6,372 bases of DNA from Candidatus Helarchaeota archaeon (lineage in GTDB: Archaea > Asgardarchaeota > Lokiarchaeia > Helarchaeales > HEL-GB-A). The notes under the pieces are model-generated. The model searched no databases and was not told the DNA's origin. It saw only the letters and a list, made by a program, of their open reading frames with translations. The stretch is taken from positions 1 through 6,372 of the forward strand of contig JABXJU010000231.1 of assembly GCA_013375405.1 (NCBI GenBank). Reading direction: 5' to 3'. Shown piece after piece: positions 1 to 5,975 of the stretch (positions within the stretch are counted from its first letter, which is position 1; every line of letters begins with the position of its first letter). The position numbers were made by a program, and so were the translations under genes.

Positions 1-190
1 GTTGCGCAATGGCAGAGATATTTAATTCGCCTTGGTGGGCGAGGATTTTCAAAACTTTGACGCGCCCCTTTGATTTAAACACGTCCTCGACCTTTAAATT
101 CTCTTTAACTGCAGGTTGAATGGGAGTGATCCCTGTCTTCATTTGTGACTGCTGGGATCGGCGTTTGTTAGAATTTCTCTCTCGATACAT
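1..190 (-). CDS. Winged-helix/HTH transcriptional regulator, N-terminal part (cut by window edge)
   Basis: The visible 63 codons start MYRERNSNKRRSQQ, a basic and probably disordered N-terminus. From about residue 38 they run into KSKGRVKVLKILAHQGELN and ISAIAQ. That pattern (a stretch reading 'grvkvLkiLa..gelnisaIa') is the first helix and start of the recognition helix region of archaeal winged-helix, ArsR/MarR-like regulators, so a DNA-binding role in the cytoplasm is inferred. The effector and the dimer or ligand region lie outside the window. The ATG at 188-190 is the first after an in-frame TAG, and GGAGAGG lies 9 bases upstream on the minus strand, which supports this start. The protein could also be a larger protein that merely begins with a winged-helix domain. 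No target site can be identified. Confidence 0.72.
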   Translation of the reverse strand, partial: MYRERNSNKRRSQQSQMKTGITPIQPAVKENLKVEDVFKSKGRVKVLKILAHQGELNISAIAQ

Positions 191-502
191 ACTTAACTAC
201 CTCTCCATTTTAGATGTTTTCCATTGAAAATCCACGCCGTTATCCGTGTCGTTATTGACAAAACTCTCTCCTCAAGTCTCTGTTTCCTCGTGTCTCGAAG
301 GTCGCTTACCTTGCCCTAACATTTTTCATTACATCCTTATCTAATAGCGATGAGGATAAGGTGAACCTGATACTTAAATGGGGTGAGAGAGCGCATGAAA
401 AGTGAAGTAGCTCCTAATTCGCAATTTTTGTCGGAGCAAATCGAAAAGTCAAATGGATTTATTTTTTCCTTCCTTTTTCTAAAACTTTCAAACAATCTTT
501 TT
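191..502. other. Intergenic stretch without a confident gene
   Basis: This region holds the minus-strand SD of the regulator at its left end. It also has a 7-bp inverted repeat, CCTTATC (335-341) with GATAAGG (355-361), separated by 13 bases. A plus-strand 38-codon frame at 395-511 is preceded by GGGGTGA. The right end (about 452-508) is very T-rich on the plus strand, with runs of six, five and seven T. That could end plus-strand transcription but cannot serve as a T-tract for the minus-strand gene that stops at 503. No tRNA cloverleaf or long open frame is visible. Confidence 0.5.
200..206 (-). promoter_or_regulatory. Shine-Dalgarno of the winged-helix gene
   Basis: The minus strand reads GGAGAGG, 9 bases before the ATG at 190. 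This is a good match to an archaeal anti-SD and decides the start, because an in-frame TAG lies between it and the ATG. No convincing TATA box was found further upstream. Confidence 0.6.
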
Positions 503-1645
503 TTAATTTAGAGGATATTCTCCATATGTTCCCCAGCGTCGATAGGCCTTGACACTTGCATCCATGTTTTCCTTAGGAAAATTGAGGGCTGCAAGATCTC
601 CATAGATCGTCCCAATTAATCCTCCGTTAAAAGGGCCTAACTCCTTGATAATTTGCAAGACTCGGGCCTCGACCTCTTTCGGGGTCTTATATGGAATTAC
701 TCTGTCGATATCTGCAACATTGCAATAGCACACTTTGCGGCTAAATTCGCGAAGTTTCTTTAATCCCGTCTGAGCTGGGGAATCGAATTGTAAACAATCC
801 ACGCCTGCCTCAATCAGTTTTGGAATAAGGTGATAAATGTTACCACAACTATGGAGCCAGAAGTGCATGTTATTATCGTGAAGTCGTTCAGTAACTGCTT
901 GATATCCTGATTTGAAGATCTCGTCGAAATCCCGAGGTGATATGAACGTGCCGTGATTAGTTCCCCAATCGTCGGTTGTAATAACCCCATCCGCCCCGCG
1001 TTTTATCCACTCATCAGTTAACCAAAGATAGTGCTCCGTTAATTTCTCTGCTAACTTTTTAACCTTCTCTGTATTTCGCTTCATATCCATCAAAAGATTG
1101 TTAAATCCTCTCAAAAATTGCATCCGTTCGAAAAAATAATTATTTAAACCACCTAACCGATACCGCGATTTTCCGAAGAGGTTAAAGAGGAAATCTGCCA
1201 ACCACCATCGTCCCTTATTGACTCTCCGAGGCGTTTTAAAATCTTTTAAGTCATCCCAAGTTTTCAATACTCGCGGTTCGACTACTTGGCCAATAGTTTC
1301 ATTTCCCGGGTTATACCAGATGCTCCCGAACTCATCCATCACCCGAAAACTCCCATGCCTAACCATATTTGTAATATATGTCGCTGGCGTCCTTCCTAAA
1401 ATTGATTCAGGATTCTTCAAGTCTGGCGGAAGATTGGCTGGCTTCCAACCCCTTGGTGGAAAAAAAGTGACTATAACAACATCTGATTCCCACGGTGCTG
1501 TGCCTAATAACAAGGGTATTCGATCTGGCTTCTTCCACTTAAGCGCACGGATTACACGTTCCCGTGCTCCTAACCTTTCTCGCCGAAATAGCTCCCGAAC
1601 CCTCCACGAGAGCAATTCTTTTATTCCATAGATTACGATGCTCAT
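503..1645 (-). CDS. Uroporphyrinogen decarboxylase (URO-D)-fold protein, methyltransferase-like branch
   Basis: This 380-residue protein has the URO-D/cobalamin-methyltransferase fold. Family landmarks are RERVIRALKWKKPDRIP near residues 28-44, GADGVITTDDWGTNHGTFIS at 217-236, the HSCGN motif at 265-269 preceding LIPKLIEAGVDCLQFDSP, and a C-terminal PKEN...YGEYPL. The H265-x-C267 pair matches the zinc ligands of MtaA/MtbA-type methyltransferases, and C306 and C308 lie further on. The N-terminal HemE signature (MRQAGRY region) is absent, so heme synthesis is unlikely. Methyl transfer to or from a corrinoid or small thiol is the family-based guess, but no corrinoid protein or other methyltransferase subunit is nearby and the substrate is unknown. 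The length is normal for the family. The ATG has no SD but a TATA-like box sits about 20-28 bases upstream, consistent with a leaderless mRNA. Confidence 0.85.
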   Translation of the reverse strand: MSIVIYGIKELLSWRVRELFRRERLGARERVIRALKWKKPDRIPLLLGTAPWESDVVIVTFFPPRGWKPANLPPDLKNPESILGRTPATYITNMVRHGSFRVMDEFGSIWYNPGNETIGQVVEPRVLKTWDDLKDFKTPRRVNKGRWWLADFLFNLFGKSRYRLGGLNNYFFERMQFLRGFNNLLMDMKRNTEKVKKLAEKLTEHYLWLTDEWIKRGADGVITTDDWGTNHGTFISPRDFDEIFKSGYQAVTERLHDNNMHFWLHSCGNIYHLIPKLIEAGVDCLQFDSPAQTGLKKLREFSRKVCYCNVADIDRVIPYKTPKEVEARVLQIIKELGPFNGGLIGTIYGDLAALNFPKENMDASVKAYRRWGTYGEYPLN

Positions 1646-1664
1646 AAATTAACTATCGATTATT

Positions 1665-1673
1665 GATATAAAA
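1665..1673 (-). promoter_or_regulatory. TATA-like box for the URO-D-fold gene (probable leaderless start)
   Basis: The minus strand reads TTTTATATC, ending about 20 bases before the ATG at 1645. Archaeal transcription usually starts roughly 25 bases downstream of the box centre. That would place the mRNA 5' end at or next to the ATG, and no SD is present. The assignment rests on position and composition only. Confidence 0.45.
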
Positions 1674-1780
1674 ATAAATGGTAAATTCATGTTGCATAAA
1701 TCACTAATTCAAATAACGGAAATACGTTAAAAGTATAAATCGGTGAAAAATAACATTGTTATCGGAATAATTTTTTCAAT

Positions 1781-1817
1781 AATAAAAAAAGAAAAGAAGA
1801 ATCTGCTAATTTAGCAG
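1781..1817 (-). terminator. Hairpin plus T-tract terminator of the micropeptide gene
   Basis: On the minus strand CTGCTAA and TTAGCAG form a 7-bp inverted repeat with a one-base centre (1803-1817). It is realistically a 5-bp stem with a 5-base loop. It is followed by a T-rich run of about 20 bases, TCTTCTTTTCTTTTTTTATT (1781-1800). The TAA stop of the 20-codon frame lies inside the hairpin. It would also end any read-through from adk. Confidence 0.6.
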
Positions 1818-1873
1818 CTCTGGCCGCATTTACAAGCGGCTGTTTTGCGTTTGGTTATTTTCTTGACTTTCAT
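1811..1873 (-). CDS. 20-residue Lys-rich, Cys-containing micropeptide (or small structured RNA)
   Basis: The frame encodes MKVKKITKRKTAACKCGQSC, with a basic first half (seven Lys/Arg in residues 2-10) and a C-terminal C14-x-C16-G-x-x-C20. I do not recognise a family. The CxCGxxC spacing resembles metal-thiolate motifs such as plant metallothionein CKCG segments. The layout of charged leader and short Cys tail also resembles precursors of modified peptides. Both readings are inference. The evidence for translation is GAGG exactly 8 bases before the ATG, a TATA-like box about 45-55 bases upstream, and a hairpin/T-tract terminator at the stop codon, which together make a compact transcription unit. 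No maturation enzyme or exporter is in the window. GCCGC/GCGGC arms (1823-1827, 1836-1840) inside the frame could fold, so a small noncoding RNA is the main alternative. Confidence 0.5.
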   Translation of the reverse strand: MKVKKITKRKTAACKCGQSC

Positions 1874-1881
1874 TTTTAAAG

Positions 1882-1928
1882 CCTCAGAAAAGGTTGTTAT
1901 ATAATATTCTTCCAATTATATATAAAAA
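1882..1928 (-). promoter_or_regulatory. TATA-like box and Shine-Dalgarno of the micropeptide gene
   Basis: The minus strand reads TTTTTATATATA at 1917-1928, a strong archaeal-type TATA box. Transcription would begin near 1895-1899 and leave a leader of roughly 20-25 bases that contains GAGG at 1882-1885. A second AT-rich element, TTATATAA at 1898-1905, is closer to the ATG and would leave almost no leader, so the upstream box fits the SD better. Confidence 0.5.
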
Positions 1929-2030
1929 GTTATGGCAATTTTGGCGTAATATCGAATGCACTCTCCAGTATTACTCGAATTTAACAAAGAACTGGAAACG
2001 ATCGGTTAGAAGAGAGGCGCAAATTTTTTT

Positions 2031-2660
2031 TTACAAGGCATTTAAGATTTTTTCGACTTCTTGGAAGACCTTCGAAGGGGTATTTTTTTCTTCTACATTT
2101 TTAATGAGATCTTTTTCAGAATAATACTTGATTAATGGTTCGGTTTGATTTTTGTAAGTCTCAATCCGCTTTAAAACAGTTTCTTCCTTATCATCATCTC
2201 GTTGATAAAGCTCGCCGCCACATTCACATTTCCCTTCCTGCGGAGGGGGCTTAAAACTCAAGTTATAAACGGCCCCACATTTGGCACAACTTCGACGACC
2301 CGTTAAACGTTTGAGTATCGTTTCAGAAGAAACCTGAAGATTGACTACGACATCGATCTGGGTTATCGTTTCTAACTTTTCAGCCTGATTAAGCGTCCTT
2401 GGAAATCCATCTAAAATGTATCCTTTTGCACAATCGGGTTCCTTTAATCTTTCGTTCATAATTTTTATTATCACATCATCAGGCACGAGCTTCCCCTCAT
2501 CCATGTACGATTTTGCTAACTTTCCCACTTCGGTACCATCTCTAACTGCCTTCCTGAGGATGTCACCCGTAGAAATTTGGGGGATTTCATATTTTTCTGT
2601 AATATATTTCGATTGTGTGCCCTTGCCAGCGCCGGGGGCTCCCAATAAAATTATCTTCAT
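2031..2660 (-). CDS. adk: Adenylate kinase, long zinc-LID type
   Basis: This cytosolic enzyme catalyses ATP + AMP = 2 ADP and balances adenylate pools. The 209-residue protein is complete. It has the P-loop GAPGAGKGT (7-15), the AMP-site TGDILR (31-36), DGFPRT with R88 (84-89) and a long LID (about 121-158) with R122/R123 and R154. The LID carries four cysteines, C125-x-x-C128 and C145-x-C147, followed by GGELYQRDDD. Most long-form LIDs have C-x-x-C at the second knuckle, so this copy looks one residue short there. The ATG has no clear SD, but an AATTTATT element about 31-38 bases upstream suggests a very short leader. It is divergent from the membrane-protein gene. No clear terminator follows the stop, so some transcripts may run on into the micropeptide frame. 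Confidence 0.96.
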   Translation of the reverse strand: MKIILLGAPGAGKGTQSKYITEKYEIPQISTGDILRKAVRDGTEVGKLAKSYMDEGKLVPDDVIIKIMNERLKEPDCAKGYILDGFPRTLNQAEKLETITQIDVVVNLQVSSETILKRLTGRRSCAKCGAVYNLSFKPPPQEGKCECGGELYQRDDDKEETVLKRIETYKNQTEPLIKYYSEKDLIKNVEEKNTPSKVFQEVEKILNAL

Positions 2661-2690
2661 ACGCCATCAACACAGTCCGTTATTACACGA

Positions 2691-2698
2691 AATAAATT
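2691..2698 (-). promoter_or_regulatory. TATA-like box for adk
   Basis: The minus strand reads AATTTATT, centred about 34 bases before the adk ATG. The expected start of transcription is within about 10 bases of the ATG, which agrees with the lack of an SD. The surroundings are AT-rich, so the exact box is uncertain. Confidence 0.35.
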
Positions 2699-2732
2699 AA
2701 TTAATTCAATTTAATAAGATTCGTATCAAATC

Positions 2733-2762
2733 TTTAAAATATCATGGTTATTCATTAATAAC
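2733..2762 (+). promoter_or_regulatory. TATA-like box and inverted repeat upstream of the membrane-protein/flavoprotein operon
   Basis: TTTAAAATA at 2733-2741 would place transcription start near 2762-2766, leaving a leader of about 28 bases before the GTG at 2793. A 6-4-6 inverted repeat, GTTATT-CATT-AATAAC (2747-2762), fills the space between the box and the predicted start, where a repressor could block polymerase. AT-rich repeats arise easily by chance. Confidence 0.4.
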
Positions 2763-2792
2763 AATTAAGCTTTATTCGAGGATGACTAAGTC

Positions 2793-3425
2793 GTGAGTGC
2801 TGAGAAAGAACCGCCGACTGAAACTGAGGAAGAATCAGCGGAAATTGAGCCATCTGATGAAGAAATGGAGGAGGAACGTCCCAAAATAATCAAAAAACGG
2901 AAACGTAAAGATAAGGTCATAAGGGAAATAGAACCAGAGGCTGATGAAGCACAATTAATTTTCGAAATAACTAACCTTCTCAAAAGAGCACGAATTGCTA
3001 TAGCAAAAGAAAACTTTATAGAAGCCGTAAAATGTTACCAAGACGCAGCTGTTGCCGCAAACATGGCAGGAAATACGAAAAGAGAAAAAATTTATTTAAG
3101 CCGTGCTAATGAACTTATCAAAGAGCATCCTGAACTGAAAGAGGCAGGCCTTCAATATATAAAAAAGCGGAAATTGAAAGCGAAATTACGTGAAGAAGAA
3201 GAAAAATTTTCCCTTACTCGAATGATTTCCAATCTAATCGTTGCCGCAATTATGCTTATTTTGGTATATAGTGGAATTTTTGGAGCGATTATCTTGCAAG
3301 AGATACTTGAGGAGGGTGCGAGCTATAGTATCCCCCTGCTTTGGAGTCTCTCCATTGTAATCGAAATTTTTGGGATTATAGTCGCTTATTTTTTTGGAAC
3401 TCGCTATCTACGTTGGTCTGAGTGA
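2793..3425 (+). CDS. Membrane-anchored helical-repeat (TPR- or MIT-like) protein, unknown function
   Basis: This 210-residue protein belongs to no family I can name with certainty. Residues 1-30 are acidic and low-complexity, and 31-45 are strongly basic (KIIKKRKRK). Residues about 52-118 form a helical hairpin with the A-x-x-A...F-x-E-A-x-x-C-Y-x-x-A pattern of TPR/SNAP-like or MIT-like helices (IAKENFIEAVKCYQDAAVAA, then NTKREKIYLSRANELI). A charged helix (121-138) precedes two hydrophobic segments, about 144-168 and 179-202. Basic residues before the first and the acidic loop between them predict both ends in the cytoplasm. The start is GTG with GAGG 11 bases upstream. A nearby ATG at 2782 is out of frame and stops after four codons. 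It is the first gene of an operon with the flavoprotein 15 bases downstream. It may act as a membrane scaffold or adaptor, which is inference. Confidence 0.8.
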   Translation: MSAEKEPPTETEEESAEIEPSDEEMEEERPKIIKKRKRKDKVIREIEPEADEAQLIFEITNLLKRARIAIAKENFIEAVKCYQDAAVAANMAGNTKREKIYLSRANELIKEHPELKEAGLQYIKKRKLKAKLREEEEKFSLTRMISNLIVAAIMLILVYSGIFGAIILQEILEEGASYSIPLLWSLSIVIEIFGIIVAYFFGTRYLRWSE

Positions 3426-3440
3426 GGGAAGTTCTAATAC

Positions 3441-4619
3441 ATGCGCTTTGATGTCATCATCTGCGGAGCAGGACCATCTGGGGCTTTTTGTGCAAGACAA
3501 CTCGCAAAAAATGGATTTAAAGATCTTCTTTTAGAAGCAAAATCATTACCAAGGTATAAGACTGGAAGTGGATGGTTGACTCAAGGGGTTTTTGAGCTTC
3601 TAGGGTGGGATCCATCAAATGTAGATTTCCCTATTGTATCTACAAGCAAACTTATGTTTTATTCCAAATCGCTTGAAGGCGTGGAAATGTCCTACGAAGG
3701 AAAACCTGTTACCTTCGGCGCTTCAAGAAAGTGGTTTGATTATGAAGTCGTAAAAAATGCGGAAGAAAGTGGCGCAACACTTGTAGATAACTCAAAGGTG
3801 AAAAGTATAAAAATTACACCAGATAAAGTAACTATTTTCACTGGGGAAAAATATGAATCACAAGTTGTCGTTGGAGCGGATGGTGCGTATTCAAAAGTAG
3901 CTCTTGACCTTGGCGTAAGAAAATGTTTTGATCCGTCCGAAGTATGGCTTTGTATCTGTTCTGAAACAGATTTGAGCGCTAATAAAGGCGAAGAAGGGGT
4001 TGCCCACCTTGTTTTTGCAGATTTTGATACGGGCTATTATTGGTTCTATCCAAAAAAGGACAAGCTTAATTTTGGTATTGCTACTAGTTTAGAGTTTATT
4101 ATAAACAAAGCTAAAAATGAGAACAAAACCAATTCTATAGTTTTAAAAGAACTCTTTGACAATTCAAAAACATATTTTAAAAAACTCGACCTATTAGACA
4201 CTTCCGTGAAATTGGAGCCTAGGCGCGCCCACTTCAACCCATCTCTCTATAATTTGAATAGCAAGAAGTACCGGGTTTGTGGTAATCGGTTCGTACTAGT
4301 TGGGGACGCGATAGGGGCTTCAAATCCGCTCTCTGGTGAAGGAATATTTCAGGGCATACGCACTGCGAAGATTGCAGCAGAAGAAATAGACGAGGCTATA
4401 ATCTCAGAAGATTATTATTTTAAAAATTATGAGGCTAAAGTTCTCGCAGCACTTGGTAGGGAGCATAAGTTCTCGGAAAATACACAGAAGATGTTAAAGC
4501 CATCCCGACCAGATTTTGATGCCTTTTTTAATATTCTTAGATCAAGCAAGAAGCTGAGAAAATCGATACTTGAAGCTCTCTATGGTCTTGACCGTAGAAA
4601 AAAAGAGACAAAATTGTAA
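3441..4619 (+). CDS. FAD-dependent oxidoreductase, geranylgeranyl reductase family
   Basis: This is a 392-residue flavoprotein. It has the N-terminal dinucleotide motif GAGPSG (9-14) with E32 at the end of the second strand, VVVGADGAYSKV (142-153), and the FAD-closing VLVGDAIGASNPLSGEGI (285-302). GYYWFYP (198-204) followed by seven residues and G-I-A closely matches the (Y/F)xWxFP-x7/8-GxG substrate-site pattern of archaeal geranylgeranyl reductases, which saturate the isoprenoid chains of membrane lipids. The region that usually reads K-x-C-G-G is K40-T-G-S-G here, so the common cysteine is missing. Reduction of a lipid or another polyprenyl compound at the membrane is likely but the substrate is unproven. 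GAGGG overlapping the upstream gene's stop serves as SD, 12 bases from the ATG. The membrane protein just upstream is probably co-transcribed. Other halogenase- or monooxygenase-like flavoproteins share the fold. Confidence 0.87.
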   Translation: MRFDVIICGAGPSGAFCARQLAKNGFKDLLLEAKSLPRYKTGSGWLTQGVFELLGWDPSNVDFPIVSTSKLMFYSKSLEGVEMSYEGKPVTFGASRKWFDYEVVKNAEESGATLVDNSKVKSIKITPDKVTIFTGEKYESQVVVGADGAYSKVALDLGVRKCFDPSEVWLCICSETDLSANKGEEGVAHLVFADFDTGYYWFYPKKDKLNFGIATSLEFIINKAKNENKTNSIVLKELFDNSKTYFKKLDLLDTSVKLEPRRAHFNPSLYNLNSKKYRVCGNRFVLVGDAIGASNPLSGEGIFQGIRTAKIAAEEIDEAIISEDYYFKNYEAKVLAALGREHKFSENTQKMLKPSRPDFDAFFNILRSSKKLRKSILEALYGLDRRKKETKL

Positions 4620-4662
4620 TTTCCCCATCTCATTGAAGGTTTTATTTTATAGTCATTGATAG

Positions 4663-4679
4663 TTATAAATTATAAAATA
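4663..4679 (+). promoter_or_regulatory. TATA-like region for the repeat-protein gene
   Basis: TTATAAATTATAAAATA contains two overlapping TATA-like boxes. Transcription start is expected near 4692-4702, giving a leader of about 30-40 bases. TTGATAG occurs on each side (4656-4662 and 4694-4700), a possible short direct repeat. The preceding operon ends at 4619 with only a weak T-rich stretch (4640-4650) after it. Confidence 0.45.
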
Positions 4680-4719
4680 TGATTGTCTATTATTTGATAG
4701 AGATTTTAATTTCAAAAAT

Positions 4720-4723
4720 GGAG
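4720..4723 (+). promoter_or_regulatory. Shine-Dalgarno that decides the start of the repeat-protein gene
   Basis: GGAG with an 8-base spacer to the ATG at 4732 is standard, while the 2-base spacer to the ATG at 4726 is too short for initiation. The two starts differ by two residues (Met-Lys). Confidence 0.6.
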
Positions 4724-4731
4724 AAATGAAG

Positions 4732-5949
4732 ATGGCAGGCAAAGAGAAAACGATTTTTGAGGAAATCAAGGAAAAAATTGAAGATATCATCATGGGACGG
4801 CGATATTTAATTACGGAGATGGGAAAATTAAAGATTGGAATGGATAAGATAGTAGAAAGCCTTCCAAACGTTGCTGATTTGACCTCATGGTTAGACGAAG
4901 TAAAAAGTGCAGTCTCTAATTTGGGACAATTAACGGGATTAATTGATCAATTGCAGACTTCCAGTTCTCAATTGACCCGTATAACCAGCGCAGTAGAAGA
5001 AATACGCACCACTTTTTCAGGTATTACTGATTTAAGAGCAGTTTCTGATCAAATTACTCTTGCCGCCACAAAAATTACGAAATTAGGTGATTCTGTACGC
5101 GAGGTACGTGATTCCATTCGTGGCCTCGCTGATTTACAAGAAGGTTTTGAAGCTGCATTGGCAACAATGGGCGAATTAAAAATTGCCATGAGTAGTTTAG
5201 GAGATACTATGACAACTTTAACTTCCTCATTTGAAGGATTAGCTGGTATTGCAGATCTAAGTAATGCTGCAAAAACAATGAAACCTGCAATAGATGAGCT
5301 CAGAGAAACTCTTTCTGGTCTGGGCGCATTGCGAAATACTTTGGCGGATCTCTCAAGGCAGACCGCAAGTATTGGTGATTTAAAAGTTCTGACATCTGAA
5401 TTAAATGTTGCGATGCGTGAAATTCGGAGTTCTGTCCAAGGCTTACGCCCCGGTGTAGCCCAAGCGGCATCTGCACCAGCTGCATCTACAGCTCCCAGTG
5501 GACAGCCGCTTCCCTCTCAAGTTGCAAGTAGAGCTGTCACTCAGGCTAAAGCAAAAACAGCCGTTTACAAAGCCGGTAGAACTACTAGATCTAAGGCCCC
5601 CTCTGCTACTCCCATCGGTACTACCCCAAGTACTAAATCTACTGGCTTAAGAGCAACTAAGAGAGGAGCGGGTGGCAAGAAGGGAAAAACTCCTCCAATT
5701 GTAACAGAAGTCTTAGGACTGCTAACAGAACGCGCACAAGGGGGCGCAGATGGGCACGCATTAGCAAAAATTATGGAAAATGCTCGTGATACAATCTCGA
5801 AATCGTGGCGCTGGCATCCTGCTTTATATGAATTGGGGACTTTTGCCCGTAAATTACGGAAATTACCAAAAGGACAAGAGCCTGACGGTAACCTCTTAAA
5901 CACCCTTATGCAAAAAATCAATGAATGGCTGGAGAAAATGGTCGACTAG
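4732..5949 (+). CDS. Long helical repeat protein with basic linker and compact C-terminal region, unknown function
   Basis: This is a 405-residue protein of no recognised family. GGAG (4720-4723) lies 8 bases before the ATG at 4732 but only 2 before the in-frame ATG at 4726, so 4732 is the better start. Residues about 1-45 form a charged helix (IFEEIKEKIEDII). Residues about 50-238 are predicted helical or coiled coil with an internal 34-residue repeat: a motif like E-(I/V)-(R/K)-x-x-x-x-G-L-x-(D/Q)-L recurs at 56, 90 and 124, with looser copies near 189 and 230. Residues about 240-320 are a disordered Ala/Pro/Ser/Thr/Lys/Arg linker. Residues 321-405 (IVTEVLGLLTER... SWRWHPALYELGTFARKLRK) look globular, helical and possibly winged-helix-like. 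There is no signal peptide or membrane segment. A structural, chromosome-associated or receptor-like helical role is conceivable but unsupported. Tandem stops TAG TGA end the frame. Confidence 0.82.
   Translation: MAGKEKTIFEEIKEKIEDIIMGRRYLITEMGKLKIGMDKIVESLPNVADLTSWLDEVKSAVSNLGQLTGLIDQLQTSSSQLTRITSAVEEIRTTFSGITDLRAVSDQITLAATKITKLGDSVREVRDSIRGLADLQEGFEAALATMGELKIAMSSLGDTMTTLTSSFEGLAGIADLSNAAKTMKPAIDELRETLSGLGALRNTLADLSRQTASIGDLKVLTSELNVAMREIRSSVQGLRPGVAQAASAPAASTAPSGQPLPSQVASRAVTQAKAKTAVYKAGRTTRSKAPSATPIGTTPSTKSTGLRATKRGAGGKKGKTPPIVTEVLGLLTERAQGGADGHALAKIMENARDTISKSWRWHPALYELGTFARKLRKLPKGQEPDGNLLNTLMQKINEWLEKMVD
4897..5202 (+). repeat. Three tandem 34-residue (102-bp) degenerate protein repeats
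   Basis: In the 405-residue numbering the units start at E56, E90 and E124. Units 1 and 2 align without gaps: EVKSAVSNLGQL with EIRTTFSGITDL, IDQL with SDQI, and QLTRI with KITKL. The third unit opens EVRDSIRGLADL and is looser later on. The repeat is conserved in protein but not in bases, so it is an old duplication rather than a DNA repeat. Confidence 0.65.
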
Positions 5950-5975
5950 TGACCTATTCATCCCTCGCCCCCTAT

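Noticed and set aside
344..372. C/D-box-like small RNA (GCGATGA ... CTGA)
   Set aside because: The C box has a mismatch, and no C'/D' and terminal D pair follow at the spacing of archaeal C/D guide RNAs.
1218..1631. 137-codon plus-strand open frame
   Set aside because: It lies entirely antisense to the well-supported URO-D-fold gene and its translation shows no domain pattern.
503..1645. HemE (true uroporphyrinogen decarboxylase)
   Set aside because: The N-terminal substrate-binding signature of HemE is absent, and H-x-C zinc-type residues fit the methyltransferase-like branch better.
1894..2124. 76-codon plus-strand open frame overlapping the adk end
   Set aside because: It overlaps the 3' end of adk on the other strand, has no SD, and reads as a composition-driven Phe/Ser-rich string.
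2416..2700. 94-codon plus-strand open frame over the 5' part of adk
   Set aside because: It is a shadow of adk, whose P-loop and AMP-site motifs are unambiguous.
5565..5921. 118-codon minus-strand open frame
   Set aside because: It is antisense to the linker and C-terminal region of the repeat protein; its Pro/Val-rich translation mirrors the Ala/Thr/Lys-rich linker codons.
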